A DNA stretch of 64,000 nucleotides from Chaenocephalus aceratus. Taxonomy: Eukaryota; Chordata; Actinopteri; Perciformes; Channichthyidae. Positions within the stretch are counted from its first letter, which is position 1. Each line of letters begins with the position of its first letter. The notes under the pieces are model-generated. The model did no database searches and was not told the origin of the DNA. It saw only the letters and a list, made by a program, of their open reading frames with translations. Shown here piece by piece: positions 33,404-64,000 of the stretch. Location of the stretch: the NCBI GenBank assembly GCA_023974075.1, contig CM043787.1:35852218-35916217 (forward strand), given 5' to 3'. A program made the translations under genes and the position numbers.

Positions 33404-35088
33404 GGTTCCTTGTTAGATTTAATGGAAAAAATCTGGTTGCTGAAAAGCTGTGTTGGAAACTTGTATACTACTATATACAATGCTAATGGTTATCGTTGTA
33501 AAAGGGAGTTGTGTTGTGGTTTACTTTTAATGGGGTAATTTGACGTGTTGATGTTTTTCTACTTCCATTGATGGGGGCAACACAGTTGGAGACAAACCAA
33601 GTATCCAAATCTCAACAGCGAGTTTCACCAGCAGATTTCTTCCCTGCCTGAGTTTCCAGCAGAGAGAGGAGAGACGTATAGGGGGTCGGGTTTCTCATTG
33701 AATATTCCTGTAGTGAATCGAGCCCTGCAGCGATGAGTGATCGCTGTTCCCTGTGGTATCAATAATACAGGAGGATGTTATTGTCCCTGTGCAGGCCACA
33801 GTATCAGACAGCTAAAGCAAGTGGAGGGAGGGGGGGCCCTTTCACTGGGCCCTCTTGGGTTTCAGGCCCGCAGACAGGGGTCTGACTCTTGGGAGCCGGC
33901 TGCTGCACACTTGCACAGGGCTCAATTGTAAGTCTACCTGGCGGAGGGATAAATGTGTCCAAACACTGACAGCCTGCACAGTGTCTGCTGGCCCCGTCCC
34001 CGTCGGTAAGACTACACCCCCAACCGACCCAGAGTCACAAGATGAGTCCCAGCTGAGAGACGGCTCAATAGAGAATCAGTCAGTGGGGGACATCGGACAG
34101 TTAGAGAATGGGATATATTTCCTGGGTGTGATTAACATGATCCAGATTTTCACCTTGTTTGAGCACCTAGCTGAGTGCTGTGACCTTCCTATAGCCTCGA
34201 GGTGGCCCAAAATACTGGACTGGAACACAAAACCATATTTAATAGATACAAATACAAAATTCCCCAAATACTGAGGAATATGTCCAGTATCTCCCTTTTC
34301 CCCCCGCACATTGTCATAAAAAGAAGCCTACATACTGTAGCATGGCAAGATAACTCATGAAATATGAGGTCAATCACCAAACCCCAGAGAGACAAAAGAG
34401 CAGCAACCATCAGCTAAAAGCACAGAAAGTTTGAGGACACAGGTGGGAGGGGTGCAGAAGAGAGAGTGAGAGGTAGAGAAAGTCGGAGTGATGGTGAAAC
34501 AGAGAGTGACACTTACAAAGAGGTCAGCTCCCAGTGTGTTGATACGGCTGAGGAAGACATGCTACCAAAAGCTTAAGGGGTTCTCAACGAAATGATGGAT
34601 TGTAACTTTTGGTGAGTTCAGAATTTATTCTAACCAAATGTTGTGACCTCTGGTATTTTCTTTATTATTTGTTATTACTTTACACTGGAAAACATGTATC
34701 TTTGCTATTCTTGTCAAAATAATCTCCTAAAGAGCTGTTTCTTTAAATGTATTTTAGTTTCATACTTCATAACTTTTATATAAGGTCAATTTTCAGCATC
34801 ACTTCCCTTTAATCTGTCATCGGTGTTGAGTAAATTAAACGGTAAATTACTGATGCTTGTTTTAGTAACCGCGCAGTGAGAGTGGTAAGGTGATGTGGTG
34901 GACGGTCATTAACTTTTAATATCCCCTCTCTCCGTAGAGGTACCTTACTCCTTGAGTCCTCCCTATTACTTAAATGGAAAAAGCAGCACCTATTTAATCA
35001 CAAAACTTTGTGAAATCATTAGGAATAACAGCCTGAGGATATATATGGGACACCATTGTGTCACTTTGTGTGCTGCCATGAGATGAAG
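33404..35088. other. intergenic / strc upstream region
   Basis: No gene is seen. The 139-codon open frame at 33855-34274 has no recognisable motif and no splice partner. The strc promoter must lie toward the right end, but no TATA or other core element could be fixed. Confidence 0.45.
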
Positions 35089-52877
<17,789 letters not shown>

Positions 52878-52938
52878 CAAGCTGGAATGAGAGTAATTGT
52901 CCCTTGACCTCCCTTGGTAACAACATATTTGTACTTCA

Positions 52939-52944
52939 AATAAA
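52939..52944 (+). terminator. strc polyadenylation signal
   Basis: AATAAA 62 bases after the strc stop codon. Confidence 0.7.
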
Positions 52945-54759
52945 TATTTTGAACTGTTCTGTTTCCTTTGTGAGTTGTTTCTTTAATTTACATCACTCTT
53001 AATTGTGCTCTGCTGCACATATTTCTCTTTTATTGCAGCTATCCACTTGAGAATAGATAAGTGTATGAGATGGTTCTATATTTAATATTCTTTTGATAGA
53101 ACAATTATAGGAAACAATGCAATAATACATGTTTGTGTGACAGAGAACAGGGCTTTTGAAACGTTACATCATGTGTAGTCAAACAAAAACACTTGAGATT
53201 GTATTTTATTGAACTAAACAAAATGTCGCTTTACCTACAGACACTATGGGATGATAAACGACATTTTAAATCTTTCTCACATTTATTTCTAACATGATGG
53301 AGCACTAACTACCTGAAACTCTTGAAGTGCAATACATATCCTTTCTCGTAGTGTCTTCTATACTTCCTGTATGTTTGTAGCAAATATGTCATCTCCTCTG
53401 AGAGATTATGTAATGATTGCTATATTTAGAGTACAAACTGAGATAACATGCATCTGTTTTTTAGCATTAAAAACGTCACGAGGAGATAGATTAAGTATCA
53501 GAACTGTTATAGACTTCCAATCTATAAATCTGATGATTTACTAATCCCTCCTGATGCCCCTACATGCAGACATAATGTGCTTTCCATGTTTTGAGAACTG
53601 CGACTGGACTTTAAGTGACAGCACTAGTCAAGTTACAACTGCTACAGTTTGTCTATTTGTCTGTAAACAAAAATCTAAATTAAAAACACAAATGTTTGCT
53701 CTTACTGTAAGTAATTAACTGGGAAAGTCTCATGGTGGTATCTATGAGTGTTTATCCTATTTTCATTGTGATATATTTTTGTTCCATTTTTAACCTGAAA
53801 CGTTGATGATTAAACAGCGCCCTTTGGTTTATGTGCGTGAATGAAAGAGGTCAGATTACCAATCAGGCAAAGCAAGCAACTGCCCCGAGACATTGGGAAC
53901 CAAAAAAGCCCCCTAGGTTCACTGCCTGTTCATTCTTCTTTTTCAATTCTTTTGTTATGGAATCTGACCCACTAAAGTACTATACCTATAAGGGCAAGAG
54001 GGAAATATTAGCACATGTTGTGTTGTACAGGGGCTCCATATGAAAATGTAATTGTTGTTAACTGTTGAACCAATAAGCAGTTATTGGCCTCACATATCTT
54101 ATTTTCAATTATTAGTTTTAGCACTGTATGGCCTTACAGTATTAGTTCCAGTTGAATAATTACAGAAAATGAGAGGATAGAGAGAGGGGGAGAGAGAGAG
54201 AGGGAGAGAGAAGATGCGGAACCAGGGATGTTGCGGTTCATGGTTGACGGCGAGGGCAGCCCCCTAGTGCATATTTCCAATCAAGTTTGGTTTAATTTAA
54301 TTATCACAAACTCTGACACACAGAAAACCTGGGACCAGATTAATTTGCTATATGGGGGCATGCATGGGACACAACCCTCTTAATATTTAGAAGATGACCA
54401 ATAAAAACATGACGTTTTATTTTGACAACCTGTATATATGCTCAATGCAACCATTAAATGCCTAATCTGTGATGCTCAGTAACACATAGTTACAAGTAAA
54501 TATGTGAAAGCAGGATAGAGTATATCAGATCCGAAATGCATTAAATTCAATTTTGAATTGTCACCTGTAAATAAAGACATTCCTAGCATGAATTGATGCA
54601 GAAAAAGCACAAATTAGAGCATCAAAATCAACAATCCAACTCCCCTCCTTCCCCCCTTGTTGCCCCTTTACTAGCAAAAACTGTTTTCTCAATAAAGATG
54701 GCATTTTCTGGCATCATCCTGTGCATCTATCAAGTGTTTCCATCTGTGTTCCCATCCAT
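52945..54759. other. intergenic spacer strc-furin
   Basis: Mostly AT-rich with no gene. A GA-rich low-complexity run sits at about 54172-54214. A stretch at 53860-53930 (CAACTGCCCCGAGACATTGG, GCCCCCTAGGTT) and 54255-54275 (GGCAGCCCCCTAGTGC) may be a degenerate repeat, but I cannot name it. Confidence 0.4.
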
Positions 54760-55560
54760 CTGGGAATAAATGATGCGGAGGAGGGTAAAGTTCCGTGACT
54801 GGCCGGCAGGTGGAGGTGTCGCCGCGCCGCTGTCCGCTAGGAGGTGTTGCTCCAACGGCTCCACTTTGTCCGTGGCCGTGACGTATTTCCTGGGGCTTGC
54901 ACGGACCACTCAGCGGTACACCGGAGGGGTATCATGACTATTTATAACCAGCAATTCTCTCTTATCAATTTTTCAACCGCTTAGCCGAGCGGTCGTCGGT
55001 CCTAACACCGCGGGGGGAGACAACAACACGCCGAGGTCGAACAGGATGTAAAAGGGGGTAAGTTAAGCGGATTGTAAGTTGTGCTGGAGCTTGTGATTGT
55101 ACTTGTTTGGGGCTGCGTGGTCGGTGAGTTTGTCTCCGGTACCACAGAGACCCTGGCACCGGGCAGGACAGGGAGGCATTGGGGTCTTATTGATCCCGGT
55201 TTGCTGTCAGTGTTTGTGGGATCGTGAAGGAGGGCAACTCGCTCCCAGAGGTGACGTCGACTGCGTCCGGTTCTCCTGTGGTTGTGCCTGCGAGGAATGT
55301 GTGTCTGTGCTCCTCGGTAGGGAGTAGTAAAATGTGAGGTCGGAAATGCTCTTCAGGGGTGGATGAGAGGAAAAGGGGGAGGCACCTGTGAGCACCGCGG
55401 TGTCAAGTTAATCACAGCGCGGTGCAGTTTCAGACATATTTGTCCAGCGGAGGAGTTATCATCCTTGGATCAGCTCCAGCCGCCGCTTCGGGCTAAATAA
55501 TGACTACGTGTTGTTGTCACGGATTCATCAACGCGTGAGGTGAGTCAACCGAGGGCAAGC
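54760..55560 (+). promoter_or_regulatory. GC-rich promoter region and non-coding first exon of furin
   Basis: The sequence changes abruptly from AT-rich to CG-dinucleotide-rich (GTCGCCGCGCCGCTGTCCGC, ACACCGCGGGGGGAGAC). A consensus donor (AGGGG|GTAAGT) ends a probable non-coding exon at 55057. The next gene on this strand is furin, whose first coding exon has an acceptor just before 62883, so this is the likely furin promoter and 5' UTR exon. The transcription start is not determined. Exon membership is inferred. Confidence 0.6.
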
Positions 55561-57252
55561 TCAACACGTTACCCCGATCAGCTGATGCATTTAAACATCT
55601 TAACTTTCATAAACATTCACGTGTTGTGGCGTTACAGGCCGGAGAAGTTTTCCTCCTTCCTGCAGTTAATCTCTGCTCCACATAACTATGTCCTTTCTGA
55701 CAAAAACAGGACGTGTTGCTGTTTACACGGGCACACTTTACACTTAATATCTTGTGTATCAGCGAGTATGAAGGCTGTGGCTTTACGACTGAACTTTGAC
55801 ACAAGGAGTAATCGATGCAAAAACAGCTGATTTTGTTGGGTTAGACTGGGCTGGCTTGTTGTTTTCTACATTTTCTAACTTCCTGTGAAACATGGACCTG
55901 AGCTTTAGCCATTTCACAGAAATAAGTGTGCTTCATTTTGGTAACTGAGCGTCTAGTGTTGTCTGTGCTTCCAATAAGCCCGACACTGTAATACCTCTCC
56001 AGTGAAGCAATACTAAGCTACTGATCATTATGAATAAACACTTAAGCAATGTTGATGACATCGTTGCATGCACTTACATGTAGGCTACCAAATGAGAACA
56101 AAGCATCTCAAAAAGATAATGCCCATTGTTCTGAAGTAAGTGACTGCTTCCTTCTACTGTGATACAATTGTTTAGTAGGGTGTTAAAGTTGATGCCTGAA
56201 ATACAAGCCTCTTAACTAAATGCATGTACTAGTTGTTAACTTAACTTAGAAATTGAGATTGTGTGAGATGTATCTGTGTAGTAGAAAGTATTCTGGAAGT
56301 TATTTGTTAATGCTGAACATGCTGCATACATCTGAACAAGTTCAGGCTTCAACCAAAGATTATTTTAATTGTGGAAAATGTTGTTCAACCCGAAGATATT
56401 GAGTTTACTGTCATAGAGAGGATGAACATTTTTGCATTTTTGAGCCTTTTATTAAGCTGCATTTGAGAGTTTTGACTTTTTATTCTTAAAAAAACAACTC
56501 GAACACATTAATTGATTACCAAAAAGTTGCAATTGAACTGATGTTTACCAACCAACTAACTAATTGTCTTAAACAGATGCACCAGGGATAACATGAAGAA
56601 CAGGCGAGACATTTTTGATAGTTTGCAGGCACTTGTTTAATTGTCCGTCAAGCAATAACCGCCAATGGCTTTTACAATATAGATTCCCATTGTAAGAATG
56701 ATTCACAAAGATGATCGCACGTTGCACACATTCAATCCTTTGTGACCAACTTTACGGTAGTTTCGTCGGGTGGGGTCATTGTTATATCAGGTATACAGTC
56801 ATATTAAATACAAAGTTCAATGGTGGAAATTCTACACCACTGAAGAAAGAGGTAAAACCTTCCCATGTTATCAATATCCTGTATTCACCAAGACAAACAA
56901 TGTGGCGAAGGAGGTGTTGAATGAAACATGAAGGTGTTTCTGCTTTGTGACATCCTGAAACACGGCTTTTATACTCATTGTTTCAGGATGAGGATTTATT
57001 TGACTCTTCAGGAGGTGTACAATTCCACCATTTCCTTTCCTCTTGTTTCCCTTTTACTTGAAACACTGTCACAACTGTCTATGAAGTCTGTCCTAAGCAC
57101 AACTATTTGAATATCATTTCCCCTGCGTTCTGTTTGTCATTCAGCTTCTATTGAAAGATGTGTGAAAGAGACTTCTGCGAATAACACACTCTTTTGTGTT
57201 TGCCTAAATGCGGTTGTTTTTCATAAGATTTATTTTTAAACATTAGAATATA

Positions 57253-57983
57253 CAGTGGGGCAAAAAAGTATTTAGTCAGCCACCAATTGTGCAAGTTCTC
57301 CCACTTAAAAAGATGAGAGAGGCCTGTAATTTTCATCCTAGGTATACCTCAACTATGAGAGACAAAATGAAAAAAAAATCCAGAACATCACATTGTCTGA
57401 TTTTTAAAGAATTTATTTGCAAATTATAGTGGAAAATAAGTATTTGGTCAATTGGAGATTATCAGTGGTCTTGTATGTCTTCCATTTTCTAATAATTGCT
57501 CCCACCGTTGATTTCTTCACACCAAGCTGCTTACCTATTGCAGATTCAGTCTTCCCAGCCTGGTGCAGGTCTACAATTTTGTTTCTGGTGTCCTTTGACA
57601 GCTCTTTGGTCTTGGCCATAGTGGAGTTTGGAGTGTGACTGTTGGAGGTTGTGGACAGGTGTCTTTTATACTGATAACGAGTTCAAACAGGTGCCATTAA
57701 TACAGTTAACAAGTGGAGGACAGAGGAGGCTCTTAAAGAAGAAGTTACAGGTCTGTGAGAGCCAGACATCTTGTTTGTTTGCAGGTGACCAAATACTCAT
57801 TTTACCGAGGAATTTACCAATTAATTCATTAAAAATCCTACAATGTGATTTCCTGGATTATTTCCCCCCATTCTGTCTCTCATAGTGGAAGTGTACCTAG
57901 GATGGAAATTACAGGCCTCTCTCCTTTTTAAGTGGGAGAACTTGCACAATTGGTGGCTGATTAAATACTTTTTTGCCCCACTG
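57253..57983 (-). mobile_element. internally deleted Tc1 element (731 bp)
   Basis: Inverted ends CAGTGGGGCAAAAAAGTATT with TA duplications at 57251-57252 and 57984-57985. It is the same family as 12505-14901, but a single deletion of about 880 bp (junction near 57451-57455) removes the catalytic domain. The terminal arms are about 200 bp and better preserved than in the other copy. A 68-codon minus-strand frame (57619-57413) retains the DNA-binding N-terminus. Confidence 0.95.
57413..57619 (-). pseudogene. truncated Tc1 transposase N-terminus (DNA-binding part)
   Basis: An open frame from ATG gives [40 protein letters not shown] and then runs through the deletion junction into terminal-repeat sequence and stops (68 aa). 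It keeps the first helix-turn-helix of the paired-like domain and has Trp where the ctsa-intron copy has a stop. No catalytic residues remain. There is no evidence that it is expressed. Confidence 0.8.
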
Positions 57984-60900
57984 TACATGATATTGATCAA
58001 TTAAGTTAAAAATCTAAAATACTCATAGCAAGTGTTTTCAACACCTTCATTGTACACGAACAACAAAGTTAAGATTCAAAACATTTGCTTTGACATATAT
58101 GCTTTTAGAATAAGTGCCCCGGTTGCAGATGATGTTAATTTAACTGCAGATTCACATAACTGCAACCTTAAGAACACCTTTTAGAGTAAACAAGGCACAC
58201 GAGTAAACGCTAATTTGGAAACCAGAAGACATAACAATGAACCTTTGTAATACCTTTTATTTGTTATAATAATAATGGTCTGAATGTTGAGTTGCTGCTG
58301 GTAATTACAATAAAGACCATGTTTTGCTAAATTGAGGCTTTGTCTAGCACATTTGCTGCAAAACCTCCTTGTAATTAACCTTAATCATAGTGACATATTA
58401 GTGCCTCCACATGGATAGTTAGTCTGAAGGGAAGGACATTAGATGTTGGGTATTCTGCTGTCTGTATGACACTTACTATGTGATGATGATGATGTTATTG
58501 GTGCTTTAGTAATGAACCCCGTTGTATACTATCTGCCATGAGAATACATCACTGTCACAATTTAGGAACTGAGGAATAATTTAGCAGTTACTGCATGTGG
58601 GGTTTCTAAGTGTTGATTATGGCATATTCATGAGTGTTATTTCAGCAGTTTGCCACACAAACTCAGCTTGTTGTTCTAAATCTCAGTGGGCTATCTGAGC
58701 GCTCGCTCTGTGATATTGACAATGTGTGAACAGGTGATTTAAAATAAACTTGTGTGTGGAAAAGGGTTCATATTGGCTAATTGTATTAAAGCTAATTTAT
58801 ATCATTAAAATGTAAAAATAAACTGATGACATGTAAACAGTTTTCTTTAAAAAACATCCTGATGAGTGCGGTAATGAGGCTGGTATTATCCTTTTGGGTG
58901 TAATGATACTTGGCTAATTATAATTTGGTGTAGTTTCTGTGTGTTATAACCTCTGTTATCGCAGTTTGCCATATGCAATCATTTACCGTGGAAACATTAA
59001 AGAGCACTCGCAGTGCGACGGTCGGCTTCTCCGCTGTTCCTCGGGAACAATAAAGAGGTTGGGCAGTAGTTGCTCCATGGTGTGTGGTTTTCACGCTGAC
59101 GTTAAAGAAACTGGTTGAGCGCCCTGATGAGGTCACAGCCGTCAGAGCTTATAAGTCGATGTGTGTCTGGAAATCAAACAGAGGTTTGGAAGCGTTCGCT
59201 CTGTTTACCTGTGGCATCGAAGGACAGAGGGCAAAGTTGAGTGAGTTGTGCCAACAGATTTATTACGAGCTGTCTTTGTTTCTTTTTGGCTTATTTTAAT
59301 TGTTTGCTGTATTTAAATTTTTGACTGAATTCAATTGTTATCTGTTTTATTTATTGTTACATATAACTCAGGATCATGCACTTTTGTGATGTTTGGACTT
59401 GCATGCCAATAGAATAACAATTCGCTCATTCCTTGTTACTGCCACTTGTTCAGTTTAAGATTTCATTGGGCATTATTGTTGTGTATGCTGTCGTCCTATG
59501 GGATCACAGAAGACAAATGTCCAATTTATGAAATTGTAATAGACAATAAATGTAATCTGAATCTTATTACTTTAGATTTCTTTAAATAGCCACCTTGTGT
59601 TTCTCTTCAATTTCAGTGGGAACTGAGCAGATGATAGACAAAAGTAAACATGTAATTAATGCTGTGTTTGGATCCATGCTACTTAATGTAGGCTGGTTTG
59701 TTTGTGTTTATGGGTTTAAATGAGCTTAACTCAGCTGGAAGGTAGAATTAAAACACGGTGGAGGGATTTGTGTGTTGCTGAAGGTGGGCACGTTCTACTT
59801 TGAGAGACACGGCACCCGATTTGATCTGCTTGGTTAAATATACGTGGCGTTTGTTTTATTAAATAGTAGTCTCTGTTGTGCGACTAGCTGTTGTCCACAT
59901 ATAAATGAAATGAACATCTTTTGCTGAAATGCTTGTACGGATTAGCAGCTTGCCGTAGCGACTCAGTCAGGCCGACCTGCTAATGCCTGTGGCTTCACAA
60001 CATATTGGATAAAGTCTCTCTTAACCCTTTAGACGTTCCTCTGTTACTCTAGTCACCAAGTCTTTAAAACGGTGTTGGGTTGTATCTTTCTCACCTTACG
60101 TCTTATACTATTTCCACATGGGTCAGGATATTGCATTAAGATTCAAACGTTGATTTGTATCGCCACTGATAAAGCAGAACTAAATTTGGAGAACACATTT
60201 TAGGTTTGTTAGCAAACAATAAGAGTGAAATGGAACGTATAAATGCCACTTATAATGGAAGTGATTCACAGAAGCTATATTTGTTTCAACAACATAAGCA
60301 AAAGAAAGACGTGATCTCATCAAGGAAGGAATTTCTGAGTAACCAGCCTGAAGGGAACATCAGATGGATTTGAACAGAAAAGAGTCATTCTTCCATTGGA
60401 CCATTTATAACAAAATGTTGCCCACTGAGATAAATTGGCTGTGACATTTAATGGAAGCTCATTGTTGAAAATGCAGGTTTTCGCCTTGTTATTTAAATGT
60501 AAATGAACACAGAACAGAAGCCCTATTCCAACCAGCAAACTAAATTAGGAGTTGTACATGTTGTGCAAAAATACCTGTCAAGGTATTTAATCTGTTTAAA
60601 CAAAATCCTTATCTGTCATAGCTGAACATTTAGGAATGGGGAGCGGGTTTACTAAAATGTATTAGCTCTGCCACGGAGGTTAGGTTTTCAGTGTGGTTTG
60701 TTAATGTGTCTGTTTGTCAGCAGGCTTAGAGAAAGACGACTGGCCGATTTCACTAACCGTGGTGCGGCGCGGGCCGAGAACAAGAACCCATTACCTTATG
60801 GAGCAGATCTGAATCATGGTGCAGTAACACGCATTATTATTCGCTTATGGGAACAGCCTCAGCCGCGGTACCCTTGTAGTTTGTCTATGTATCAGCGTCT

Positions 60901-62996
60901 CAGTGAATAGATTTAGTCCAATTAAGAAACAGCCGCTGAATGAACAATAAACTATTAATGATGAACGTCCCAGCTGCCTCGAAACACATCATTCTTTCTT
61001 CACAACAAACTTTTCAGCAGCAATTTGAGCGCTTGTTTGTTCATGTGGAGTAGTGGCACAGCGAGTTCAATTTGAGTTTTCTGTTCATACAATAGCTATC
61101 CCAGGACAGGGGCTGTTTTATACAAGTCTGACACCTGCAGAAAGATGAGAAAACTAAAGAGACTTGAGGCAGAAGAACAAGGTGACTGCAAGAAGGAGGA
61201 AAGCAAGAAAAATAAGCACTTTATTCAGAGAACTCCACTCATCTCAGGGGCTACAATAGAGATGGCACTTTGAGTAATAGTGTCCAAACAACAGTTTTTA
61301 GAGGCTACACCATGAGCTCTGGCTTCTGTGTCTATACTATCATATGATATATTGCTTTGTCGTATAAATGTCATTTATTAAGAGGTGTTCTTATGGCTTC
61401 CTATATGTGTTGGCTCACTCCAAAGACGTACCCACACTCAAATCAGTGCATTGTATGCTGCAGTGAAATGTTATTGTCTGACACTTTAAGTGTGTACGTG
61501 CTGTCCTTGGCCGGAGCCATTCAGCGGCCGTCTCAGTCATTTAAACTCCACGTCGTAGTGAGACTGACCTGCTGCGATCCCTCAGCTTCCAAGGCGAGGT
61601 CTGGCTTTTCCAACCACACTTCTCTACCTCTGCGTGCAACTCGGTACACCTAAGCATTTTCCTTTCGTGAGCTTCATCGACCCTCCCACGGGAGTGTAAA
61701 CCCAGATTTTGCTGCTGTGTGTCTGACCACAACATCAGGCCTGGCCTTGGCGTCCTGCTCGCTGCTTCCTGTGGGATTATCCGATGTCTGTACTTAGCCC
61801 GGCTGCAGTACGCCTGCTCCAGACTAGTGTTGGGGTGGCTGTTTTTCCCCATGGTCAAAACGGATCATATATAACTCGATAGTGTTGATTAATGTGAGTC
61901 ATTTCAACACGTCTGTTTTCATTTATCTTGAGATCTGAAAACCTTCAATTTATTCCTCTATTCCTGTATCTGTTCCCCATTCAATCATACATTGAAGCCA
62001 CCTGAGGGAAAAACTAAATCTCATTTCGAACAAATGTTCTTTGTTGGCCTAATATGAATAGTTCCCCTGAAGCTATAGCGTTTTGATTCCCTCTGTGAAA
62101 CTGGCCGGACTTGCCTGGTTTGGGCTGGCCGGGCTTTCATTTTAGAAATTCCTCTGGGCTTCTTGTGGTCAGCGCCCATTTTCCAGTTCTACTTGTTTGC
62201 TTATGCCTTGCTATCCCTAAATTGGTAAACTATTGGTCTTAGTCGAAAATGAAATCCTGGGTCATAAGTCATTTTCCGGGTTTTTTTTCATGAAGGATTT
62301 CCACAAACCTTTCATGTCGTCTCTAAAAAAAACAAAACAACCTATATACAGATCTTTTGATTAATCAATTATTGGTTTTGTCGACACAATTGAGTGTTAG
62401 TCGATTAAGAATTGATTTGATAAAGGACACACACGCGCCATTACCTATTAGTGCTATAATCAATAATCTAATGTTATGCATAGTTTGAATATCAACATCG
62501 CTGCTTTTTGAAAATCCTTTCCCTGAAGCAGAGACTCCTAATCCCACCTTTCATTAATGAGGAAACACTTTCTGGATTGTGTTGAACATTTTTGTCACAA
62601 AACGACTTTATTTCACTTAGCTTGTAGTACATTTTGAACAGTGGAAATGCGGCTTTTAATATGGGCTCAGTCCATAAACAACTGCTGTCACTCGGGTCGG
62701 GCTCATACAGAAACTATGCAGGTTCCTGTAGGGTCAGGTTTGATCGTAGCTGTAATCGAGTGCATAGTCTTCTTCCATGTAACAGTGTTATGACACACAA
62801 CTGTCAGCCTTTTACACAGCTTTCTAAACATAGCAGATGTTTATTCTCTATTGTGTTCTTTTCTTCTCTTCTTCCTGTCAGGTGAGCTGTGACTGCCCCC
62901 TTTCTTTGTCTCTCCGTGCACCTGCGTGTACTGTGGGCAGCCCCGGCCCGTCGGAGAGGCGCTGTGCTCAGAGACTGCGCTGCGCTACGAGCACCC

Positions 62997-63206
62997 ATGG
63001 CTTCTGGCCCCTCATGTCCCCCTGTCGGCCGCAGGCTCCGGCTGAAGGAGCTGCTACTCGGGCCTCTGCTGGTCTTACTGGTTTCTGGGCTGGAACCGGT
63101 TCTGTGTCAGAAGGTCTACACAAACACATGGGCTGTCCACATACCTGGAGGTCAGGAGGGAGCTGATCTAATCGCAAATAAACATGGGTTCATCAATCAA
63201 GGACAT
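62997..63206 (+). CDS. furin: furin, first coding exon (partial gene)
   Basis: The exon opens after an acceptor before 62883. The ATG at 62997 gives a signal peptide (LKELLLGPLLVLLVSGLEPV) and the start of the prodomain (QKVYTNTWAVHIPGG, KHGFINQGH), and ends at a GT donor after 63206. QKVFTNTWAVRIPGG and KHGFLNLGQ are the furin counterparts; PCSK5 and PCSK6 have TNHWAV and KYGF instead. Furin is a Golgi/endosomal subtilisin-like proprotein convertase cleaving after R-X-K/R-R. An in-frame upstream ATG at 62889 would add 36 residues ahead of the signal peptide, so 62997 is preferred. The catalytic domain lies beyond the window. Teleosts often have furina and furinb; which one this is cannot be told. 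Confidence 0.9.
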
Positions 63207-64000
63207 GTGAGTACTAAGAGGAACTTCTTGGCTCTTTTATCTCTTTTTGAAGATGCAGTAGTTTAATGGTCAGGTTTGATTAAAAGCTCAAAGAACTATG
63301 GCGCTTTAGACCACGGGTGATTCTAGCTCCATGTGTGGAAAATAAAGCAAACTACATTTTTACTATGCAAATGTTTTGTAGGATGCATCCGCCTCCTTAA
63401 AGATTGCATTAAAAGGAGGTCGACTTGCTGTTCCGCACTGTATAATCTCTGACTTGTTAATGTGTGCTCGTTCAAGATTATATGAGTTATTTATGATTCT
63501 TTATCACTTTTATAGTTCATTTTATTGGGGTTTCCTGTTGGCTTAGTTACCAGAGAGTAATGTTCAGTGGGAGAACAGCTCGTCCTTTCCCCACAATTTC
63601 ATCTGCTTTCGTCATTCCCAAGACATACACTTGAATCTATTAATACTAAATGATTAGTAGTTCCAAGTTGTATGATAAGCCAGATATGATCACCACTAAA
63701 TGACATATAGTCTGTGCTTTATTGTCACAGCAAGGATCCTTTACAGCTCTTTCAGATGTACTGATCCCATATACATGTCGCAACAATATATATATGTTTC
63801 ATTCTGGTGGTTTACTTGTTACTGAACCATTTATGACAATAGTCTTAAGTCACAACTGAATCTAAAACCAGGAACAGATTCAAAGTGTTATAAAACATAC
63901 AAGGGCTACAAATGACTAATAACGTGCTTTTAGTGTTGACTGACAAGGAATAGCACATATTGAGCAATTGTGTAAAAAGTCGCTGAAACATAGTATGATA
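63207..64000 (+). other. furin intron, nothing recognised
   Basis: AT-rich sequence following the first coding exon; no second coding exon was found before the window ends. Confidence 0.6.

Larger units (their letters stand above)
55058..62881 (+). other. furin first intron
   Basis: About 7.8 kb between the probable non-coding exon and the first coding exon. Apart from the Tc1 derivative at 57253-57983, I see no gene. The left 500 bases remain CG-rich and could hold regulatory sites or alternative first exons. Short open frames lack recognisable motifs. Confidence 0.5.

Noticed and set aside
33855..34274. 139-codon plus-strand open frame between gas8 and strc
   Set aside because: No family motif, no splice partners, codon use unlike neighbouring exons; likely chance.
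62889..62996. Upstream in-frame ATG as furin start
   Set aside because: It would put 36 residues ahead of a good signal peptide; the ATG at 62997 is directly followed by a normal signal sequence.

Overview
This is nuclear DNA from a ray-finned (teleost) fish. It has interrupted vertebrate genes with GT-AG introns, AATAAA polyadenylation signals, AT-rich introns, CA/GT microsatellites, and the usual teleost mobile elements (Tc1/mariner, hAT-like and TTAA-type MITEs, non-LTR retrotransposon 3' ends). There is no bacterial operon, CRISPR array or plasmid feature, and I recognised no virus-derived gene. Layout, left to right: (1) 1-4384 is intronic or upstream sequence of slc38a7, filled by a LINE scrap, a 3.1-kb DNA element with long inverted arms (297-3424) and a LINE tail. 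(2) 4385-7211 (+) holds the last eight coding exons of slc38a7, a lysosomal glutamine/asparagine transporter. (3) 9691-16365 (-) is a complete 11-exon ctsa (cathepsin A, 463 aa); its intron 4 is almost entirely a Tc1 element that was itself hit by a 5'-truncated LINE. (4) 16958-21407 is a candidate 4.4-kb DNA element with short terminal inverted repeats, repeated GTGACAGG-NN-TGAC motifs and a degenerate transposase-like gene. (5) 22527-25890 (+) is a complete 9-exon E2F4/5-type transcription factor gene with a clear U12-type AT-AC intron. (6) 27926-31368 (+) is a complete 11-exon gas8/drc4 (axonemal nexin-dynein regulatory complex). (7) 35089-52877 (+) is a complete 29-exon strc (stereocilin, 1954 aa). 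(8) From a GC-rich promoter region near 54760-55560 to the end is the 5' part of furin: a probable non-coding first exon, an intron of about 7.8 kb carrying an internally deleted Tc1, and the first coding exon at 62997-63206. How the genes relate: slc38a7 and ctsa are convergent neighbours that both act in lysosomes, gas8 acts in motile cilia, and strc acts in hair-bundle links. I see no operon-like logic; this is an ordinary gene neighbourhood with dense repeat insertions. For the complete genes, exon joins were checked by phase: ctsa 1392, E2F 1053, gas8 1341 and strc 5865 coding bases are each divisible by three, and slc38a7 exons keep phase throughout. The most interesting items are the unclassified 4.4-kb and 3.1-kb DNA elements, the AT-AC intron in the E2F gene with an altered pocket-protein motif, and three unusual splicing contexts in strc: complementary CA/UG tracts bracketing an in-frame exon block, a TG tract at a splice acceptor, and an in-frame 54-nt alternative donor. 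I found no convincing wholly new biological system.
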